Part shown: positions 1 to 9,275 of the stretch, in pieces
Numbering within the stretch: position 1 is the stretch's first letter
Layout of the letters: each line of letters starts with the position of its first letter
Assembly: GCA_903880005.1 (NCBI GenBank)
Contig: CAIRNV010000090.1
Span: 1 to 44,271, forward strand
Length of the DNA stretch: 44,271 nucleotides
From: an uncultured Verrucomicrobiota bacterium
GTDB lineage: Bacteria > Verrucomicrobiota > Verrucomicrobiia > Limisphaerales > UBA9464
Reading direction: 5' to 3'
The notes under the pieces: generated by a model
Databases searched by the model: none
The model's input: only the letters and a program-made list of their open reading frames with translations
What the model was told of the DNA's origin: nothing
Made by a program: the position numbers and the translations under genes

Positions 1-753
1 CAGCACCGCGTCCACGTCGGCCCCGAACACGCGCAGGTTGCGTCGGGCGAACCCCCGGGCCGCCTCGAGGTCGCCCGTGTGCCACGACAAGCCACCGCAG
101 CACCCCTGCCCTTGCGGCACCCAGACCTCCACGCCATTGCGAGCCAGCACCTCGAGGGTGGCCACGTTGATGTCGGGATCGAGCACCTGCTGCGCGCAAC
201 CCGCCAGCAACGCGACCCTTGCGCGGCGCTTGCCCAGCGCCGGCGTGCGCTCCGGCAAGGCGACTGCGGGCGGCAAGCGGTCCGGCAAAAACGCCAGCAT
301 CGCGCGCAGCGCTTCTGGCATCATGGACCCCATCGCCTTGCCCAACCTCCCCATCCGCGCCGCCCATCGCAGGCGATCCGGGAAGGGCAAGGTCCAGGCC
401 ATCAACTGGCGCCGGAGCCGTTCCCATCCCCGGGGTCGAACGTCCGCGCCCACCGTGGCCCGGTAGGGGCTGATCAAGTCTCGATAGGGAACCCCGCTCG
501 GGCAGGCGGGCTCGCAGGCGAGGCATCCCAGGCAACGATCCACGTGCGGGCGGGCCGCCTCCGCCGTCAGCGTTCCCTCCAGCACCTCCTTCATCAGCAC
601 GATGCGTCCCCGGGGCGAATCCATCTCCTGCCCCAGCTCCCGATACGTCGGGCACGCCGCCAGGCAGAACCCGCAGTGCACGCATGCCTCCACCGCCCGC
701 GCCATCGCGGGCCCCATGGCCCCGCCCTTCCCCGCCTGAATCGAGTGCAACAT
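1..753 (-). CDS. glcF: Glycolate oxidase iron-sulfur subunit GlcF (3' end beyond the window)
   Basis: Only the N-terminal 251 residues are inside the window; the reading frame is still open at base 1. I read it on the reverse strand from ATG at 753. Two bacterial-ferredoxin 4Fe-4S motifs are plain: Cys24-27-30-34 (CVHCGFCLAACP) and Cys74-77-80-84 (CLGCLACEPACP). They are followed by the GRIVLMKEVLEG segment typical of GlcF and a CCG-type motif (GCCGG near residue 217) of the cysteine-rich domain. GlcF passes electrons from the flavin subunits GlcD/GlcE to the respiratory chain during glycolate oxidation to glyoxylate at the inner membrane. It starts 31 bases after glcE and is the last visible gene of the agxt-glcD-glcE-glcF run. 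The related lactate-utilisation subunit LldE is an alternative, but the neighbours favour GlcF. Confidence 0.9.
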   Translation of the reverse strand, partial: MLHSIQAGKGGAMGPAMARAVEACVHCGFCLAACPTYRELGQEMDSPRGRIVLMKEVLEGTLTAEAARPHVDRCLGCLACEPACPSGVPYRDLISPYRATVGADVRPRGWERLRRQLMAWTLPFPDRLRWAARMGRLGKAMGSMMPEALRAMLAFLPDRLPPAVALPERTPALGKRRARVALLAGCAQQVLDPDINVATLEVLARNGVEVWVPQGQGCCGGLSWHTGDLEAARGFARRNLRVFGADVDAVL

Positions 754-784
754 GCCGTGTGTTCCCCCGGGGCCGACAGGCCCC

Positions 785-1846
785 TCAACGCCTCCCTCCA
801 AACCTTCCTGCGGGATCCAACGCCGCGCGGACCGCCCCTTCCACCGTCATCGCCCGACGCACCCCCAACCCCACGGGCCCGTCACCGCGCAGCAGCACGC
901 CCTCCGCGCCAACGTCCCGCATCCATCCCTCCAAGCGTCCCCGCTCCCCGTCGTCGGCCAGCGCCACCCACGCCACGCCCGCGCACGCCATGAGATGGAC
1001 GTTGTGCGCATGCGCCGCGAGGCCCGCCGCCCACGACGGCATCATGGGCACCCGCGCCACCGCCTGCCCCGATGGGATCCAACGCCACTCCCGCAGCGAC
1101 GCCCACCCCTCCTCCGCCTCCGCCGGGTCCAGCTCCTTGCCGGCCCATCGCGCCAGCGCCTCCGATGCCATGGGCCCCAACGCGTCCTCGGGACCCGAGA
1201 GGCGGGCCATCACGTCGGCACGCCCCGGCCACACATCCAGGGCCTCGAAGTCAAAGCGTGACCGCGCCGCGTCGCACAGGATGCGCACGGCGTCCGCCAT
1301 CGACGACGCCCGCAACCGCAGCGTCCGTCGCGCCGCCGGGCGCGGGAACACCTTGAACGTCACCTCCGCCAACGCCCCAAACCGGCCATGGCTTCCCACC
1401 AGGAACTTCGGCACGTCGAACCCGGCCGCGTTCTTGACCACCTTGCCCCCCATGCGAAGCACGCGCCCCAGCCCGTCCACCATCCGCACCCCGAGGATGA
1501 AGTCGCGCACGCCGCCATGACGCAACCGGCCCGGGCCCGACAGGCCCGAGGCCACCCAGCCGCCCAGGGTCGATCCCGCATCCACCAGCATGGGATCGCA
1601 GGGGAGGTGTTGCCCGCGCCCGGCCAGCATCGCCACGACATCGGACAACGGCGTGCCCGCGCGCGCCGTGAAGGTGAACTCGGCCGGGTCGTACTCCACG
1701 ACGCCGCGCAGGCCGGCCGTCGAGATGCGCGTGCCCGCGGGGTCCAGCAGCGCCGGCTTCGTGCGGCCCCCTTCGACCACCACCCGCGCATGCCCGCGAA
1801 CGGCCTCGGCCAGTTCCTCGGTCGTCGTTGGACGCAACACGGTCAT
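785..1846 (-). CDS. glcE: Glycolate oxidase FAD-binding subunit GlcE
   Basis: This 353-residue protein has a PCMH-type FAD-binding fold. Visible motifs are the [20 protein letters not shown] segment (62-81), the [16 protein letters not shown] loop (92-107) and [15 protein letters not shown] (137-151), which is diagnostic of GlcE. Length matches the family (about 350). The ATG at 1846 overlaps the glcD stop as ATGA, so translation is probably coupled. The frame stays open upstream, but those residues lie inside glcD and do not resemble the family. GlcE works with GlcD and GlcF in the membrane-associated glycolate oxidase. Confidence 0.93.
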   Translation of the reverse strand: MTVLRPTTTEELAEAVRGHARVVVEGGRTKPALLDPAGTRISTAGLRGVVEYDPAEFTFTARAGTPLSDVVAMLAGRGQHLPCDPMLVDAGSTLGGWVASGLSGPGRLRHGGVRDFILGVRMVDGLGRVLRMGGKVVKNAAGFDVPKFLVGSHGRFGALAEVTFKVFPRPAARRTLRLRASSMADAVRILCDAARSRFDFEALDVWPGRADVMARLSGPEDALGPMASEALARWAGKELDPAEAEEGWASLREWRWIPSGQAVARVPMMPSWAAGLAAHAHNVHLMACAGVAWVALADDGERGRLEGWMRDVGAEGVLLRGDGPVGLGVRRAMTVEGAVRAALDPAGRFGGRR

Positions 1847-3288
1847 TCCCGCGAAATCAGCCCCGAACGTTCCAAGGGATGCAGTCCCGCGTGGCGAAGC
1901 GACGGGGCGTCGCCCATGGCCAGCATCTTGCCCGGGTTCGCGATGCCCAGGGGGTCGAACGCCCCGCGGATCCGCCGCATCGCGTCCATCTCGTCCGGGC
2001 CGAACATCTCGGGCAGGTACTCGCGCTTCTCGACGCCCACGCCGTGCTCGCCGGTGATCGACCCGCCCATGGCCACGCACATGCGGAGGATCCGGCCCGC
2101 CAACGCCTCCGCCCGCTGCAAGGCGCCGTCCTCGCGTCCGTTGAACAAGATCAAGGGATGGAGGTTGCCGTCGCCCGCGTGGAAGACATTGGCCACCCTC
2201 AACCCCGCCTCCCGCGACATCTCCTGGATGCGCCGAAGCGCCTCGCCCAGCCGCTGCCGCGGCACGACGCCGTCCTGGACGATGAAGTCCGGGGACAACC
2301 GGCCCACCGCGCTGAACGCGCTCTTGCGCCCCTTCCAGATCGCCATCCTCTCGGCGGCATCCCGGGCCACCCGCGCCTCCACCGGCTGGCTCGAAGCCAG
2401 CACCGCATCCAACCGGCGGCGATCCGCCTCCACCACCTCCCGCGGCCCCTCCAGCTCAACGATCAGCACCGCCTCGCAGCCCGGGGGATACTCCGCGTGC
2501 ACCGCCGCCGTCGCGGCCTCCAGCGCCAGCGCGTCCATGATTTCCATCGCGCCCGGCAACAGCCCCGCGCCGATGACCGCCGCCACCGCCTCGCCGGCTT
2601 GCTCCAAGGTGCGATAACCCGCCAGCACCGTGTGGAACCGCTCCGCCTTGGGCACCAGTTGCAACGTCACCTCCAACGCGATGCCAAACAGCCCCTCGTT
2701 CCCCGTGAACAAGCCGCACCAGTCCGGCCCTGCGACCTCGCGGCCCGGCCCGCCCATGGTGACCACCTCGCCCGTCGCCAGCACGGCCTTGATCCCCAGC
2801 ACGTGGTTCGACGTCATCCCGTGTCGCAGGCAATGCGCGCCGCCCGAGTTGAACGCAACGTTGCCCCCGATCGTGCAAATGGTCTGGCTCGACGGGTCCG
2901 GCGCGTAGTGCAGCCCGTGGGGCGCCGCCGCCGCCGTCACCTGCGTGTTCACCACGCCGGGCTCCACCAAGGCCCACCTCTCCTCCGCGTTCACCCGCAG
3001 GATGCGGTTCAGGCGGTTCAACGTGATCACGATCCCGCCCGGCACCGGCAAGGAACCGCCCGAGAGGCTCGTCCCGCTCCCGCGCGCCACGAACGGCAGC
3101 CGCAGCTCGTGGCAAAGTCGCACCAGGGACACCACCTCGTCCTGCGACTCCGGGATCACCACGGCCAGCGGCCGCTCACGGAACGCCGTCAGGCCGTCGC
3201 TTTCGTAGGCGGCCAATTGCGCGGGCTCCCGCAGCAACCGGGACCCCGGGATCAACGCCGACAACCGCGCGAGCGCCACGCCGTCCAT
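1843..3288 (-). CDS. glcD: Glycolate oxidase catalytic subunit GlcD
   Basis: A 481-residue flavoprotein of the FAD_binding_4 / FAD-oxidase C family. The FAD-binding half shows [11 protein letters not shown] (68-78) and [19 protein letters not shown] (132-150). The C-terminal half shows [12 protein letters not shown] (367-378), [14 protein letters not shown] (408-421) and [13 protein letters not shown] (444-456), the expected GlcD/D-lactate dehydrogenase signatures including the metal- and substrate-binding histidines. It catalyses oxidation of glycolate to glyoxylate. It follows the aminotransferase gene by 10 bases and overlaps glcE by four, so the operon couples glyoxylate production to its transamination. 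A D-lactate dehydrogenase could look similar, but the adjacent glcE and glcF make GlcD much more likely. Confidence 0.94.
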   Translation of the reverse strand: MDGVALARLSALIPGSRLLREPAQLAAYESDGLTAFRERPLAVVIPESQDEVVSLVRLCHELRLPFVARGSGTSLSGGSLPVPGGIVITLNRLNRILRVNAEERWALVEPGVVNTQVTAAAAPHGLHYAPDPSSQTICTIGGNVAFNSGGAHCLRHGMTSNHVLGIKAVLATGEVVTMGGPGREVAGPDWCGLFTGNEGLFGIALEVTLQLVPKAERFHTVLAGYRTLEQAGEAVAAVIGAGLLPGAMEIMDALALEAATAAVHAEYPPGCEAVLIVELEGPREVVEADRRRLDAVLASSQPVEARVARDAAERMAIWKGRKSAFSAVGRLSPDFIVQDGVVPRQRLGEALRRIQEMSREAGLRVANVFHAGDGNLHPLILFNGREDGALQRAEALAGRILRMCVAMGGSITGEHGVGVEKREYLPEMFGPDEMDAMRRIRGAFDPLGIANPGKMLAMGDAPSLRHAGLHPLERSGLISRE

Positions 3289-3298
3289 GGCGCCCCCC

Positions 3299-4423
3299 TC
3301 ACCGGGCCAGCACCGAGGCCAGCGCCGCCAGGACGAGGTCCACGTTGCGCACCGTGGCGCCGTGGCCCATCAACCCGATGCGCCAGGCCTTGCCCGCCAT
3401 CACGCCGAGCCCCGCGCCGATCTCGATCCCGTACTCCTCCAGGAGCCGCCGCCGCGTCCCGGCGTCGTCCGCGCCCTCCGGGATGGCGATGCAATTCAAC
3501 GTGTGCAACGACCGGCTCGGGATGTACCGCAGGCCCATCCGTTCGAGACCCGCGCGCAACCGCTGGTGCGCCGCCGCGTGCCGTGCGATCCGCGCGTCCA
3601 AGCCTTCCTCCAACACGATGGCCAGCGCCTCGCGCAGGGCATACGTCATGTTGATGGGCGCCGTGTGGTGGTACACCCGCGCCCCGCCGCCCGCGCCGCC
3701 GCCGGAGAGGTAGTATTTTCGCAGCATCGTGACGTCGAGGTACCACGACTGGGGCTTGCGCTTGCGGGCATCCAGGCGGGCCAAGGCGCGCTCCCCAAAG
3801 CTCACGGGCGACAACCCAGGGGGACAGCTCAGGCACTTCTGCGTCCCGCTGTAGATCGCGTCGATCCCCCAGTCATCCACGCGCAGCTCATGCCCGCCCA
3901 GGCTGGTCACCGCGTCCACGACCAGCATGGCCCCCTTGGCATGCACGATGCCCGCCAACCCCTCCAGGGGCTGATGCGCCCCCGTGCTGGTCTCCGCATG
4001 CACGATGCCCACCAGCGTGGCTCGCGGGTTGCGATCCAACGCCTCCGCGATCCGCTCGTGGGGAATCGTCTCGCCCCACGGGGCCTCCACCACGTGCACC
4101 GTCGCGCCGCACCGCTCCATCACGTCCTTCATCCGGCCCCCGAACACCCCTTGGACGCAAACAATGACCTCGTCGCCCGGCTCCACGAGGTTGGACGCGA
4201 TGCATTCCATCCCCGCCATCCCCGTCCCGCTCACGGGAAAGGTCAGCGGGTTCCTCGTCTGCATCACCTGGCGGAGCATCTCGCAGGTCTCGTCCATGAT
4301 CGCCAGGTACTGCGGGTCCAGGTGCCCCAGGGTCGGGCCGGCCAACGCCCGGAGGACTCGTTGCGGAACCGGGCTCGGCCCGGGCCCCATCAGGATGCGC
4401 TCATGCGGAAATTGCGTGTTCAT
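3299..4423 (-). CDS. Alanine/serine-glyoxylate aminotransferase (class V, PLP)
   Basis: A 374-residue class V PLP enzyme. MGPGPSPVP (12-20) is the classic AGXT N-terminus. HAETSTG (142-148), [10 protein letters not shown] (168-177) and [13 protein letters not shown] (192-204, presumed PLP lysine K196) mark the active site. I placed the start at ATG 4423 ([10 protein letters not shown]), because the longer open frame upstream is low-complexity and unlike the family. The enzyme transfers an amino group from alanine or serine to glyoxylate, giving glycine. It lies 10 bases before glcD, so the operon appears to make glyoxylate from glycolate and convert it straight to glycine. Which amino donor is used cannot be read from sequence. 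Soluble cytoplasmic protein. Confidence 0.9.
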   Translation of the reverse strand: MNTQFPHERILMGPGPSPVPQRVLRALAGPTLGHLDPQYLAIMDETCEMLRQVMQTRNPLTFPVSGTGMAGMECIASNLVEPGDEVIVCVQGVFGGRMKDVMERCGATVHVVEAPWGETIPHERIAEALDRNPRATLVGIVHAETSTGAHQPLEGLAGIVHAKGAMLVVDAVTSLGGHELRVDDWGIDAIYSGTQKCLSCPPGLSPVSFGERALARLDARKRKPQSWYLDVTMLRKYYLSGGGAGGGARVYHHTAPINMTYALREALAIVLEEGLDARIARHAAAHQRLRAGLERMGLRYIPSRSLHTLNCIAIPEGADDAGTRRRLLEEYGIEIGAGLGVMAGKAWRIGLMGHGATVRNVDLVLAALASVLAR

Positions 4424-4619
4424 GCGATGGAAATACGGAGTGGTGCGATGTGGAACCAAGGTGCTCGGCCCGAATAAACCCGGTCCGGCCCCGCCAAGTC
4501 CAGCGCGGCCGTCCCCGGCCGCCACTCCATGCTCCCGCCCTGCGGGACCGGTCCGCTCTCCCCTCCACGCCCAGATCCCGACGACACCTTCGCGATGCAC
4601 GGAATGCCATGCCCCGCCT
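4424..4619. other. Intergenic gap with a GC-rich hairpin
   Basis: This 196-base gap separates the end of rsmA from the start of the aminotransferase/glc operon and should carry that operon's promoter. A perfect 7-bp stem (GCGGCCG at 4505-4511, CGGCCGC at 4516-4522) encloses a 4-base loop. No U-tract follows on the minus strand, so it is not a textbook terminator for rsmA. No clear -35/-10 pair was found. Confidence 0.3.
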
Positions 4620-5501
4620 TCAACCGCCGTCGTGCGCTGGGTCGGCCCCGGCCGTGCCGTGCCCCGCGCCTCCCGCCAGCATCGCCGCCATCTGCACGAA
4701 TTGCTCCCGCGTCACCACCTCCGCACGGTCCGTCAAACCCACGCGCGCCGCGTGCATGGCCTCCGCCACCCGGTCCCGCCCCCACACCGCCGACGCCAAC
4801 TTCGCGAGCATCTTGCGTCGTTGCCCAAAGCCCGCCTTCACCAGGCGCACGTACGTTTCCACCGCCGCCTCCGGCAAGCCCGTCGCGTCCCGTCGCTCCA
4901 GGACGGCGCAGGCCGACTCGACGTCCGGGGCCGGGAAGAAGCAGTCGCGCGGCACCCGGAACACCTCCCGCACCTGGAAACGCAGGCCCACCAGCAACGT
5001 CAGCACGCCGTACTCGCCGGTGCCCGCGCGGGCCGACAACCGATCAATGACCTCCTCCTGCAAGGTGACCACGATGCGACCCGGGCCCCGCGCGGCCATC
5101 GCCAGCTCCACGAGGATGGGCGAGCCCACCGAGTACGGCAGGTTCGACACGACCTTCCATCCAAGGCCATCCCAGGCGCCCTCGCGAAGCCACGCGAGGG
5201 CATCGGCATGGATCACTTCGAGTCGTTCGCCACCCGGCAGGCCCTGCAAGCGCGCGCGAAGCGCCTCCACCATGCGCGCGTCCTTTTCCACGGCCACCAC
5301 CCGGCCGGCCACGGCCAACAATCGCTCCGTCAACGGACCAAGCCCGGGCCCGACTTCAAGCACGCGGTCGCTCGCCTCCAAGCCCGCCGCCGCCGCGATG
5401 CGTCGCACTTGGTTCGCGTCGTGCAGGAAGTTCTGGCCAAGGCTTCGCGTCAATTGCCAGCCCCGCTCATCCAGGATCCGACGCATCTCCGACAACGTCA
5501 T
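4620..5501 (-). CDS. rsmA: 16S rRNA dimethyladenosine transferase RsmA (KsgA)
   Basis: A 293-residue protein that dimethylates the two adjacent adenines near the 3' end of 16S rRNA during small-subunit assembly, using S-adenosylmethionine. Visible family motifs are SLGQNFLHD (20-28), the SAM-binding [12 protein letters not shown] (47-58), the VVAVEKD acidic strand (68-74), and NLPYSV (120-125), which is the catalytic NLPY motif. The C-terminal helical domain includes the expected FGQRRKML. The ATG at 5501 overlaps the preceding aminotransferase stop as ATGA. It is the last of four tightly joined genes (glgA-queE-aminotransferase-rsmA). Length is close to the usual 270-290 residues. Confidence 0.96.
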   Translation of the reverse strand: MTLSEMRRILDERGWQLTRSLGQNFLHDANQVRRIAAAAGLEASDRVLEVGPGLGPLTERLLAVAGRVVAVEKDARMVEALRARLQGLPGGERLEVIHADALAWLREGAWDGLGWKVVSNLPYSVGSPILVELAMAARGPGRIVVTLQEEVIDRLSARAGTGEYGVLTLLVGLRFQVREVFRVPRDCFFPAPDVESACAVLERRDATGLPEAAVETYVRLVKAGFGQRRKMLAKLASAVWGRDRVAEAMHAARVGLTDRAEVVTREQFVQMAAMLAGGAGHGTAGADPAHDGG

Positions 5502-6802
5502 GCGCCGGCCTCCTCCAGGGCGCGCCCGATTCGCTCGCACGCCTGAGACAACCGACGTCGAGGGATGGTCAAGGGCGGGGTCAGGCTCAGCACCTCGCCG
5601 TCGGCCCCCTCCGGCAACACGAGGATTCCCTCCCGCGCCAGCCGTTGCATCGCCCGGACCACCACAAGCCCCGCTGGCGCGCCCTCGCGCGTGCGCACCT
5701 CGATGCCCGCCATCAAGCCTACGCCGACGGCCCGCCACACGTGCCGCCCTCGGACCCCCGCCATCGCCTCCAGTCGGCCGCGCAGCCATTCCCCCTCCGC
5801 CGCCGCGCGCGCGACCAAGCCCAGGTCCTCAATCTCCTGCATCTGCGCCAACGCCATGGCGCAACCCACCGGATGGCCCAGGAACGTGCTCGTGTGGATC
5901 GCCTCCCCCTCGGATCGGGGCCACGCCTCCTCCATCAGGTCCGCTCGCCCCACGCACGCGGCGATCGGGAACCCGCCACTGAGCGCCTTGCCCACGCAAA
6001 CAAGGTCGGGCATCACCCCTTCCCGCTCGCAGGCGAACCAATGGCCCGTCCGGCCGAAGCCCGTGTAGATTTCATCCAGGACCAGCAACGCGCCGTGACG
6101 GTCGCACCAGTCACGCAGGCACCTGAGAAACCCCATCGGCGGCACACGGATGCCGCCCCGCGCCTGGATCGGTTCCACCAACACGGCGCCCACGTCGGGG
6201 CCGTGGGCGTCCAAGGACTGGATGCAGGCCGCGGGGTCGATGCGGTCCAGGCGGCCGCACCCTGCGAACACCGCAAACCCACCCAACTGCGCCTCGAATC
6301 GTTTCCGGAAATGCTCGCGATGCGTGGCATTCAACGCGCCGTAGCCGGTGCCGTGATAGGCGCCCTCGAAGGCCAGGACGCGTCGCCGCCCGGTCGCGAG
6401 CATCGCCGTCTTGAGGGCGGCCTCGACGGCATCCGACCCCGTGCACGCCAGGATGGCGCGGCCTTCCATGGCGGGCTTCCAGCGCCCGAAGGTGCGTTGG
6501 CTCAAGGCCTCCAGCAGGCGGCCCTTGGGCCCGTGGGGATGCACGTCCCCCATCCCATGCAACAGGCGTCCCATCTGCCGGCGGCCCGCCGCCACGACCC
6601 TCGGGTTGGCATGCCCGGCCGCCGCCACCCCAAACGCCGCCGTCAGGTCGAGATAACGCCGTCCCTCGGCATCCCACACGTTGCAGCCCCGCGCCCGTTC
6701 CCACACCACGGGCCAGCCTTCCGCCTCGTCGAAGTGGGTGATGTTCGACGATTCAAAGCGCCGGATCCGGCCCAGGGTCTCCCTCGAATTCGGGCCTTCC
6801 AT
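5498..6802 (-). CDS. Class III PLP-dependent aminotransferase
   Basis: A 434-residue aminotransferase of the acetylornithine / GABA / DAPA fold. Motifs are TGSDAVEAALK (121-131), FEGAYHGTGYG (145-155), the cofactor-contacting DEIYTGFGRTG (243-253) and VGKALSGGFPIAA (270-282, PLP lysine K272). TSTFLGHPVGCA follows, as in the family. The substrate is not identifiable: neither argD-like nor bioA-like specificity residues are obvious, and no biotin or arginine genes are nearby. The start codon at 6802 shares one base with the queE stop (TGATG), and its stop overlaps rsmA, so it is translated within a coupled four-gene block. Probably cytoplasmic. Confidence 0.85.
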   Translation of the reverse strand: MEGPNSRETLGRIRRFESSNITHFDEAEGWPVVWERARGCNVWDAEGRRYLDLTAAFGVAAAGHANPRVVAAGRRQMGRLLHGMGDVHPHGPKGRLLEALSQRTFGRWKPAMEGRAILACTGSDAVEAALKTAMLATGRRRVLAFEGAYHGTGYGALNATHREHFRKRFEAQLGGFAVFAGCGRLDRIDPAACIQSLDAHGPDVGAVLVEPIQARGGIRVPPMGFLRCLRDWCDRHGALLVLDEIYTGFGRTGHWFACEREGVMPDLVCVGKALSGGFPIAACVGRADLMEEAWPRSEGEAIHTSTFLGHPVGCAMALAQMQEIEDLGLVARAAAEGEWLRGRLEAMAGVRGRHVWRAVGVGLMAGIEVRTREGAPAGLVVVRAMQRLAREGILVLPEGADGEVLSLTPPLTIPRRRLSQACERIGRALEEAGA

Positions 6803-7581
6803 CACACGCCCCTTGCATCCGCCGGCCATACAAACTTGTGCATCTGCAACTGGAACCGCACCGGCAGGCGGTCCGCGATGACCTGGTCGGCCAGCTCCCG
6901 GCGCGACAAGGGCCGATGCCCCGCCGGCACGCGCTTGAGCGAAGGGTCCTGCTGCGCCCCAGAAAGGGGGGCCACCCACGACACCAGCACGGGGCAACGC
7001 GAGGGCAACGACTCCCGCGCGAGCACGGACTTCATCCACGCGTAGTCCTCCCACGTGCCCACCACGAACTTGACCTCGTCCGTGGCCTTCAAGAGGGCGA
7101 CGTTGGCCCAGCGATTGCGCGCCTCCTCGCCCGAGGACGGGCACTTGAGGTCCATGATGCGTCGCACGCGGGGGTCCAGCACCCCGATGTCATGCGCGCC
7201 CGAGGTCTCGACCAGCACGGTGAATCCCTCGTCGCACAAGGCCGCCATGAGCGCGGCCGCCCGGGGTTGGAGGAGGGGCTCGCCGCCGGTGAATTCCACC
7301 AAGGGCAGCCGATGCACCCCGGATGGCCCATCGGACGCGACCACGCGCGCCCCGGAGCCCGGGCCCATTTCGGCCCCCATTTCGGCCGCGATCCGCCGGA
7401 TCTCATCGTGCACGTCGGCGACCTCCCGGCGGCGTCCCTCGGTGAACGCGTAGGCCGTGTCGCAGTAGGAACACCGCAGGTTGCACGCGGTCAGTCGCAC
7501 GAAGATGCAGGGAAGCCCGGCGAACGTGCTCTCGCCCTGCAAGCTCAGGTACACCTCGTTGACCACCAATGTGCCGCTCAT
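6802..7581 (-). CDS. queE: 7-carboxy-7-deazaguanine synthase QueE (radical SAM)
   Basis: A 259-residue radical SAM enzyme. LVVNEVYLSLQGEST (5-19) is the QueE N-terminus and binds substrate. CNLRCSYCD carries the CX3CX2C cluster ligands C33, C37 and C40, and FTGGEPL (97-103) is the SAM-binding GGE motif. The C-terminal part (VPAGHRPLSRRELAD, VRFQLQMHKFVW) also fits the family. It converts 6-carboxytetrahydropterin to 7-carboxy-7-deazaguanine in preQ0/queuosine synthesis. ATG 7581 overlaps the glgA stop as ATGA. Other queuosine genes are not in the window. A perfect 12-bp tandem duplication (7364-7387) encodes the repeated GAEM in a loop between strands. Confidence 0.93.
   Translation of the reverse strand: MSGTLVVNEVYLSLQGESTFAGLPCIFVRLTACNLRCSYCDTAYAFTEGRRREVADVHDEIRRIAAEMGAEMGPGSGARVVASDGPSGVHRLPLVEFTGGEPLLQPRAAALMAALCDEGFTVLVETSGAHDIGVLDPRVRRIMDLKCPSSGEEARNRWANVALLKATDEVKFVVGTWEDYAWMKSVLARESLPSRCPVLVSWVAPLSGAQQDPSLKRVPAGHRPLSRRELADQVIADRLPVRFQLQMHKFVWPADARGV
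7364..7387. repeat. 12-bp tandem duplication inside queE
   Basis: The 12-mer cccatttcggcc occurs twice head-to-tail with no mismatch. It is in frame and adds four residues (GAEM repeated) to a variable loop of QueE. It looks like a recent replication-slippage duplication. Confidence 0.8.
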
Positions 7582-9032
7582 GGCCCGTGCAAGATCTCCC
7601 CGTACAGGCGGACGTACTCGCGCGCCTGGGTTTCCCAAGAAAAATCGCGGTTCATGCCGTTCAACCGGTAGTGCTCCATGGCCTCGGGGCTTGCGTGCAA
7701 CGCCAAGGCCTTGCGCATCGCCCAGTGCAACGCCGTGACGCTCGCCTCATGGAAGTGGATCCCCGTCGCCGACGCCGCGTCGTCCCGCGCGTCCACCACC
7801 GAGTCAGCAAGCCCGCCCGTCGCGCGAACCACCGGGATCGCACCGTAGCGCAACGAGTACAACTGGTTGAGCCCGCAGGGCTCGAACCGGGAGGGCATCA
7901 CGTAGAAGTCGCTGGCCGCCTCGATGCGATGGGCGAGGCCGGGATCAAATCCAATCCGCGCGGCCACGCGCCCGGGAAACCGTGCGGCCAGGCTGCGAAA
8001 CGAGCGTTCCAGGACGGGATCGCCGCTTCCCAGCAACGCGAACTGCATGCGCTCGCCCGGCAGCATCCGTTCCAACGCCTGCGCCAGGAGATCGCACCCC
8101 TTCTGGTCGGTCAGGCGGCTGACGTTGCCAAACAACGGGACGCTGGCGTCCTCCGCCAACCCCATCTCCCGTTGCAAGGCCGCCTTGTTGAGGGCCTTCC
8201 CGCGCAGGTCGGCGGAGTCATAGGCATGCGGCAGCGCCGGGTTCCGGGTCGTGTTCCATTCGGCGTAGTCCACGCCGTTGAGGATTCCACACAGGTCGTG
8301 CTCGCGCCGGCGCAGCACGCCATCGAGGCCACAGCCGAACTCCGGCGTGCAAATCTCCCGCGCGTAACGGGGGCTCACCGTGCTCAGCGCATCCGCAAGG
8401 CAGAGGCCCGCCTTCAGGAAATTCACCCCGCCACCGTGCGCGGCGCTCTCGAGATGGTACCAGCTCCAAGGCAAGCCCGAGAGCAGCCATGCCTGCGATG
8501 CAAAGCCGCCTTGGTAGGCCAGGTTGTGGATGGTGAACAATGTCCGGGGCGCCCCATGCCATCCCCCGGCAATCCGCGCGTGATGCACCAGCAACGGCAG
8601 CATCCCCACCTGCCAATCATGCGCATGGACCACCTCCACGGGGACCGCCGCATGCCGGGCCACCAGCAAGGCCGCCCGCGCCAGGAACAGGAACCTCGCC
8701 GCGTTGTCCGCGTAGTCGTGCTGCCCCTCGTTGTAGAGACCGGGCCGGTCAAAGAAGGGGTCGTTGCGAACGAACCAAACCTCCATGCCGGACTCCTCGC
8801 GCACCCGCATGAACTCCCCCTCCACCCACTCGCCGCCCAACAGGAGGTCGAATCGCCAGGGCGTGCCCGTCACCGGGCCCATGCGCGACGCCATCCCTCG
8901 GTAGAAGGGCGTCACGACGGTCACCCGGACCCCAGACCGTGCCAGGGCACGGCCGAGCGACCCCACGGCGTCGGCCAACCCCCCTGTCTTGGAATACGGA
9001 TGCAACTCGCTGGCTGCCAGCAGCACGTGCAT
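7578..9032 (-). CDS. glgA: Glycogen/starch synthase GlgA
   Basis: A 484-residue GT5 glycosyltransferase. KTGGLADA (15-22) is the ADP-glucose-binding loop. VVHAHDWQ (134-141) and TIHNLAYQG follow, and the C-terminal Rossmann half has GNVSRLTDQKG and PSRFEPCGLNQLYSLRYG with the conserved acidic residue. This enzyme extends alpha-1,4-glucan from a nucleotide-activated glucose. Length matches bacterial GlgA. It is the first gene of the glgA-queE-aminotransferase-rsmA block, with its stop overlapping the queE start. Other glycogen genes are not present nearby. A 177-base gap holding a repeat element separates it from ispD. Confidence 0.95.
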   Translation of the reverse strand: MHVLLAASELHPYSKTGGLADAVGSLGRALARSGVRVTVVTPFYRGMASRMGPVTGTPWRFDLLLGGEWVEGEFMRVREESGMEVWFVRNDPFFDRPGLYNEGQHDYADNAARFLFLARAALLVARHAAVPVEVVHAHDWQVGMLPLLVHHARIAGGWHGAPRTLFTIHNLAYQGGFASQAWLLSGLPWSWYHLESAAHGGGVNFLKAGLCLADALSTVSPRYAREICTPEFGCGLDGVLRRREHDLCGILNGVDYAEWNTTRNPALPHAYDSADLRGKALNKAALQREMGLAEDASVPLFGNVSRLTDQKGCDLLAQALERMLPGERMQFALLGSGDPVLERSFRSLAARFPGRVAARIGFDPGLAHRIEAASDFYVMPSRFEPCGLNQLYSLRYGAIPVVRATGGLADSVVDARDDAASATGIHFHEASVTALHWAMRKALALHASPEAMEHYRLNGMNRDFSWETQAREYVRLYGEILHGP

Positions 9033-9209
9033 GGGCGCGAGGGTCAGGCCGCGCGTGCGCGGGGCTCAAGGCCTTTCTCCCGGCCCTGCGCCCGTTCCTT
9101 GCCTGCTTGGCCGGGACGATTCAGTTGGATCGGTCGTGCTTGCTCGATCTGCTCGCGCAAATCCTTCGTCGTTCGCTCGTTACGGGCCGCGTAACGGCCC
9201 GCGCCTCGC
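9033..9209. other. Gap between ispD and glgA holding most of repeat copy A
   Basis: The right half of this gap is repeat copy A, which continues into ispD. The remaining bases before glgA include a short perfect palindrome (ccgcgcgtgcgcgg, 9049-9062), about 17 bases upstream of the glgA ATG, which could form a hairpin in the leader. No other gene or clear promoter was seen. Confidence 0.4.
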
Positions 9210-9275
9210 TCACTCCTCGTCTTGCGAAAGAATCTGCTTCGCAATCACTTCCCTCCGAACTGAATCGTCCCGGCC
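9109..9275 (-). repeat. Dispersed 167-bp palindromic-ended repeat, copy A
   Basis: The element is bounded by a perfect 18-bp inverted repeat: GGCCGGGACGATTCAGTT at 9109-9126 and its complement at 9258-9275. The match extends outward with one mismatch (TGCT before, AGCA after). At its exact centre is a 7-bp stem (CGGGCCG 9183-9189, CGGCCCG 9195-9201) with a 5-base loop. The reverse complement aligns gap-free over all 167 bases with copy B at 31051-31217, 142 matches by hand count. Orientation is given as minus relative to copy B. It carries no transposase. Its right 66 bases overlap the 3' end of ispD. A MITE or REP-type element is the best guess. Confidence 0.85.

Noticed and set aside
1843-2080. 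The 78-codon upstream extension of glcE
   Set aside because: It lies inside glcD and is unlike GlcE; the ATGA overlap at 1846 gives the normal N-terminus.
4505-4522. Perfect GC hairpin as an rsmA terminator
   Set aside because: No U-tract follows on the transcribed strand, and short GC palindromes are common in such sequence; kept only as a note.
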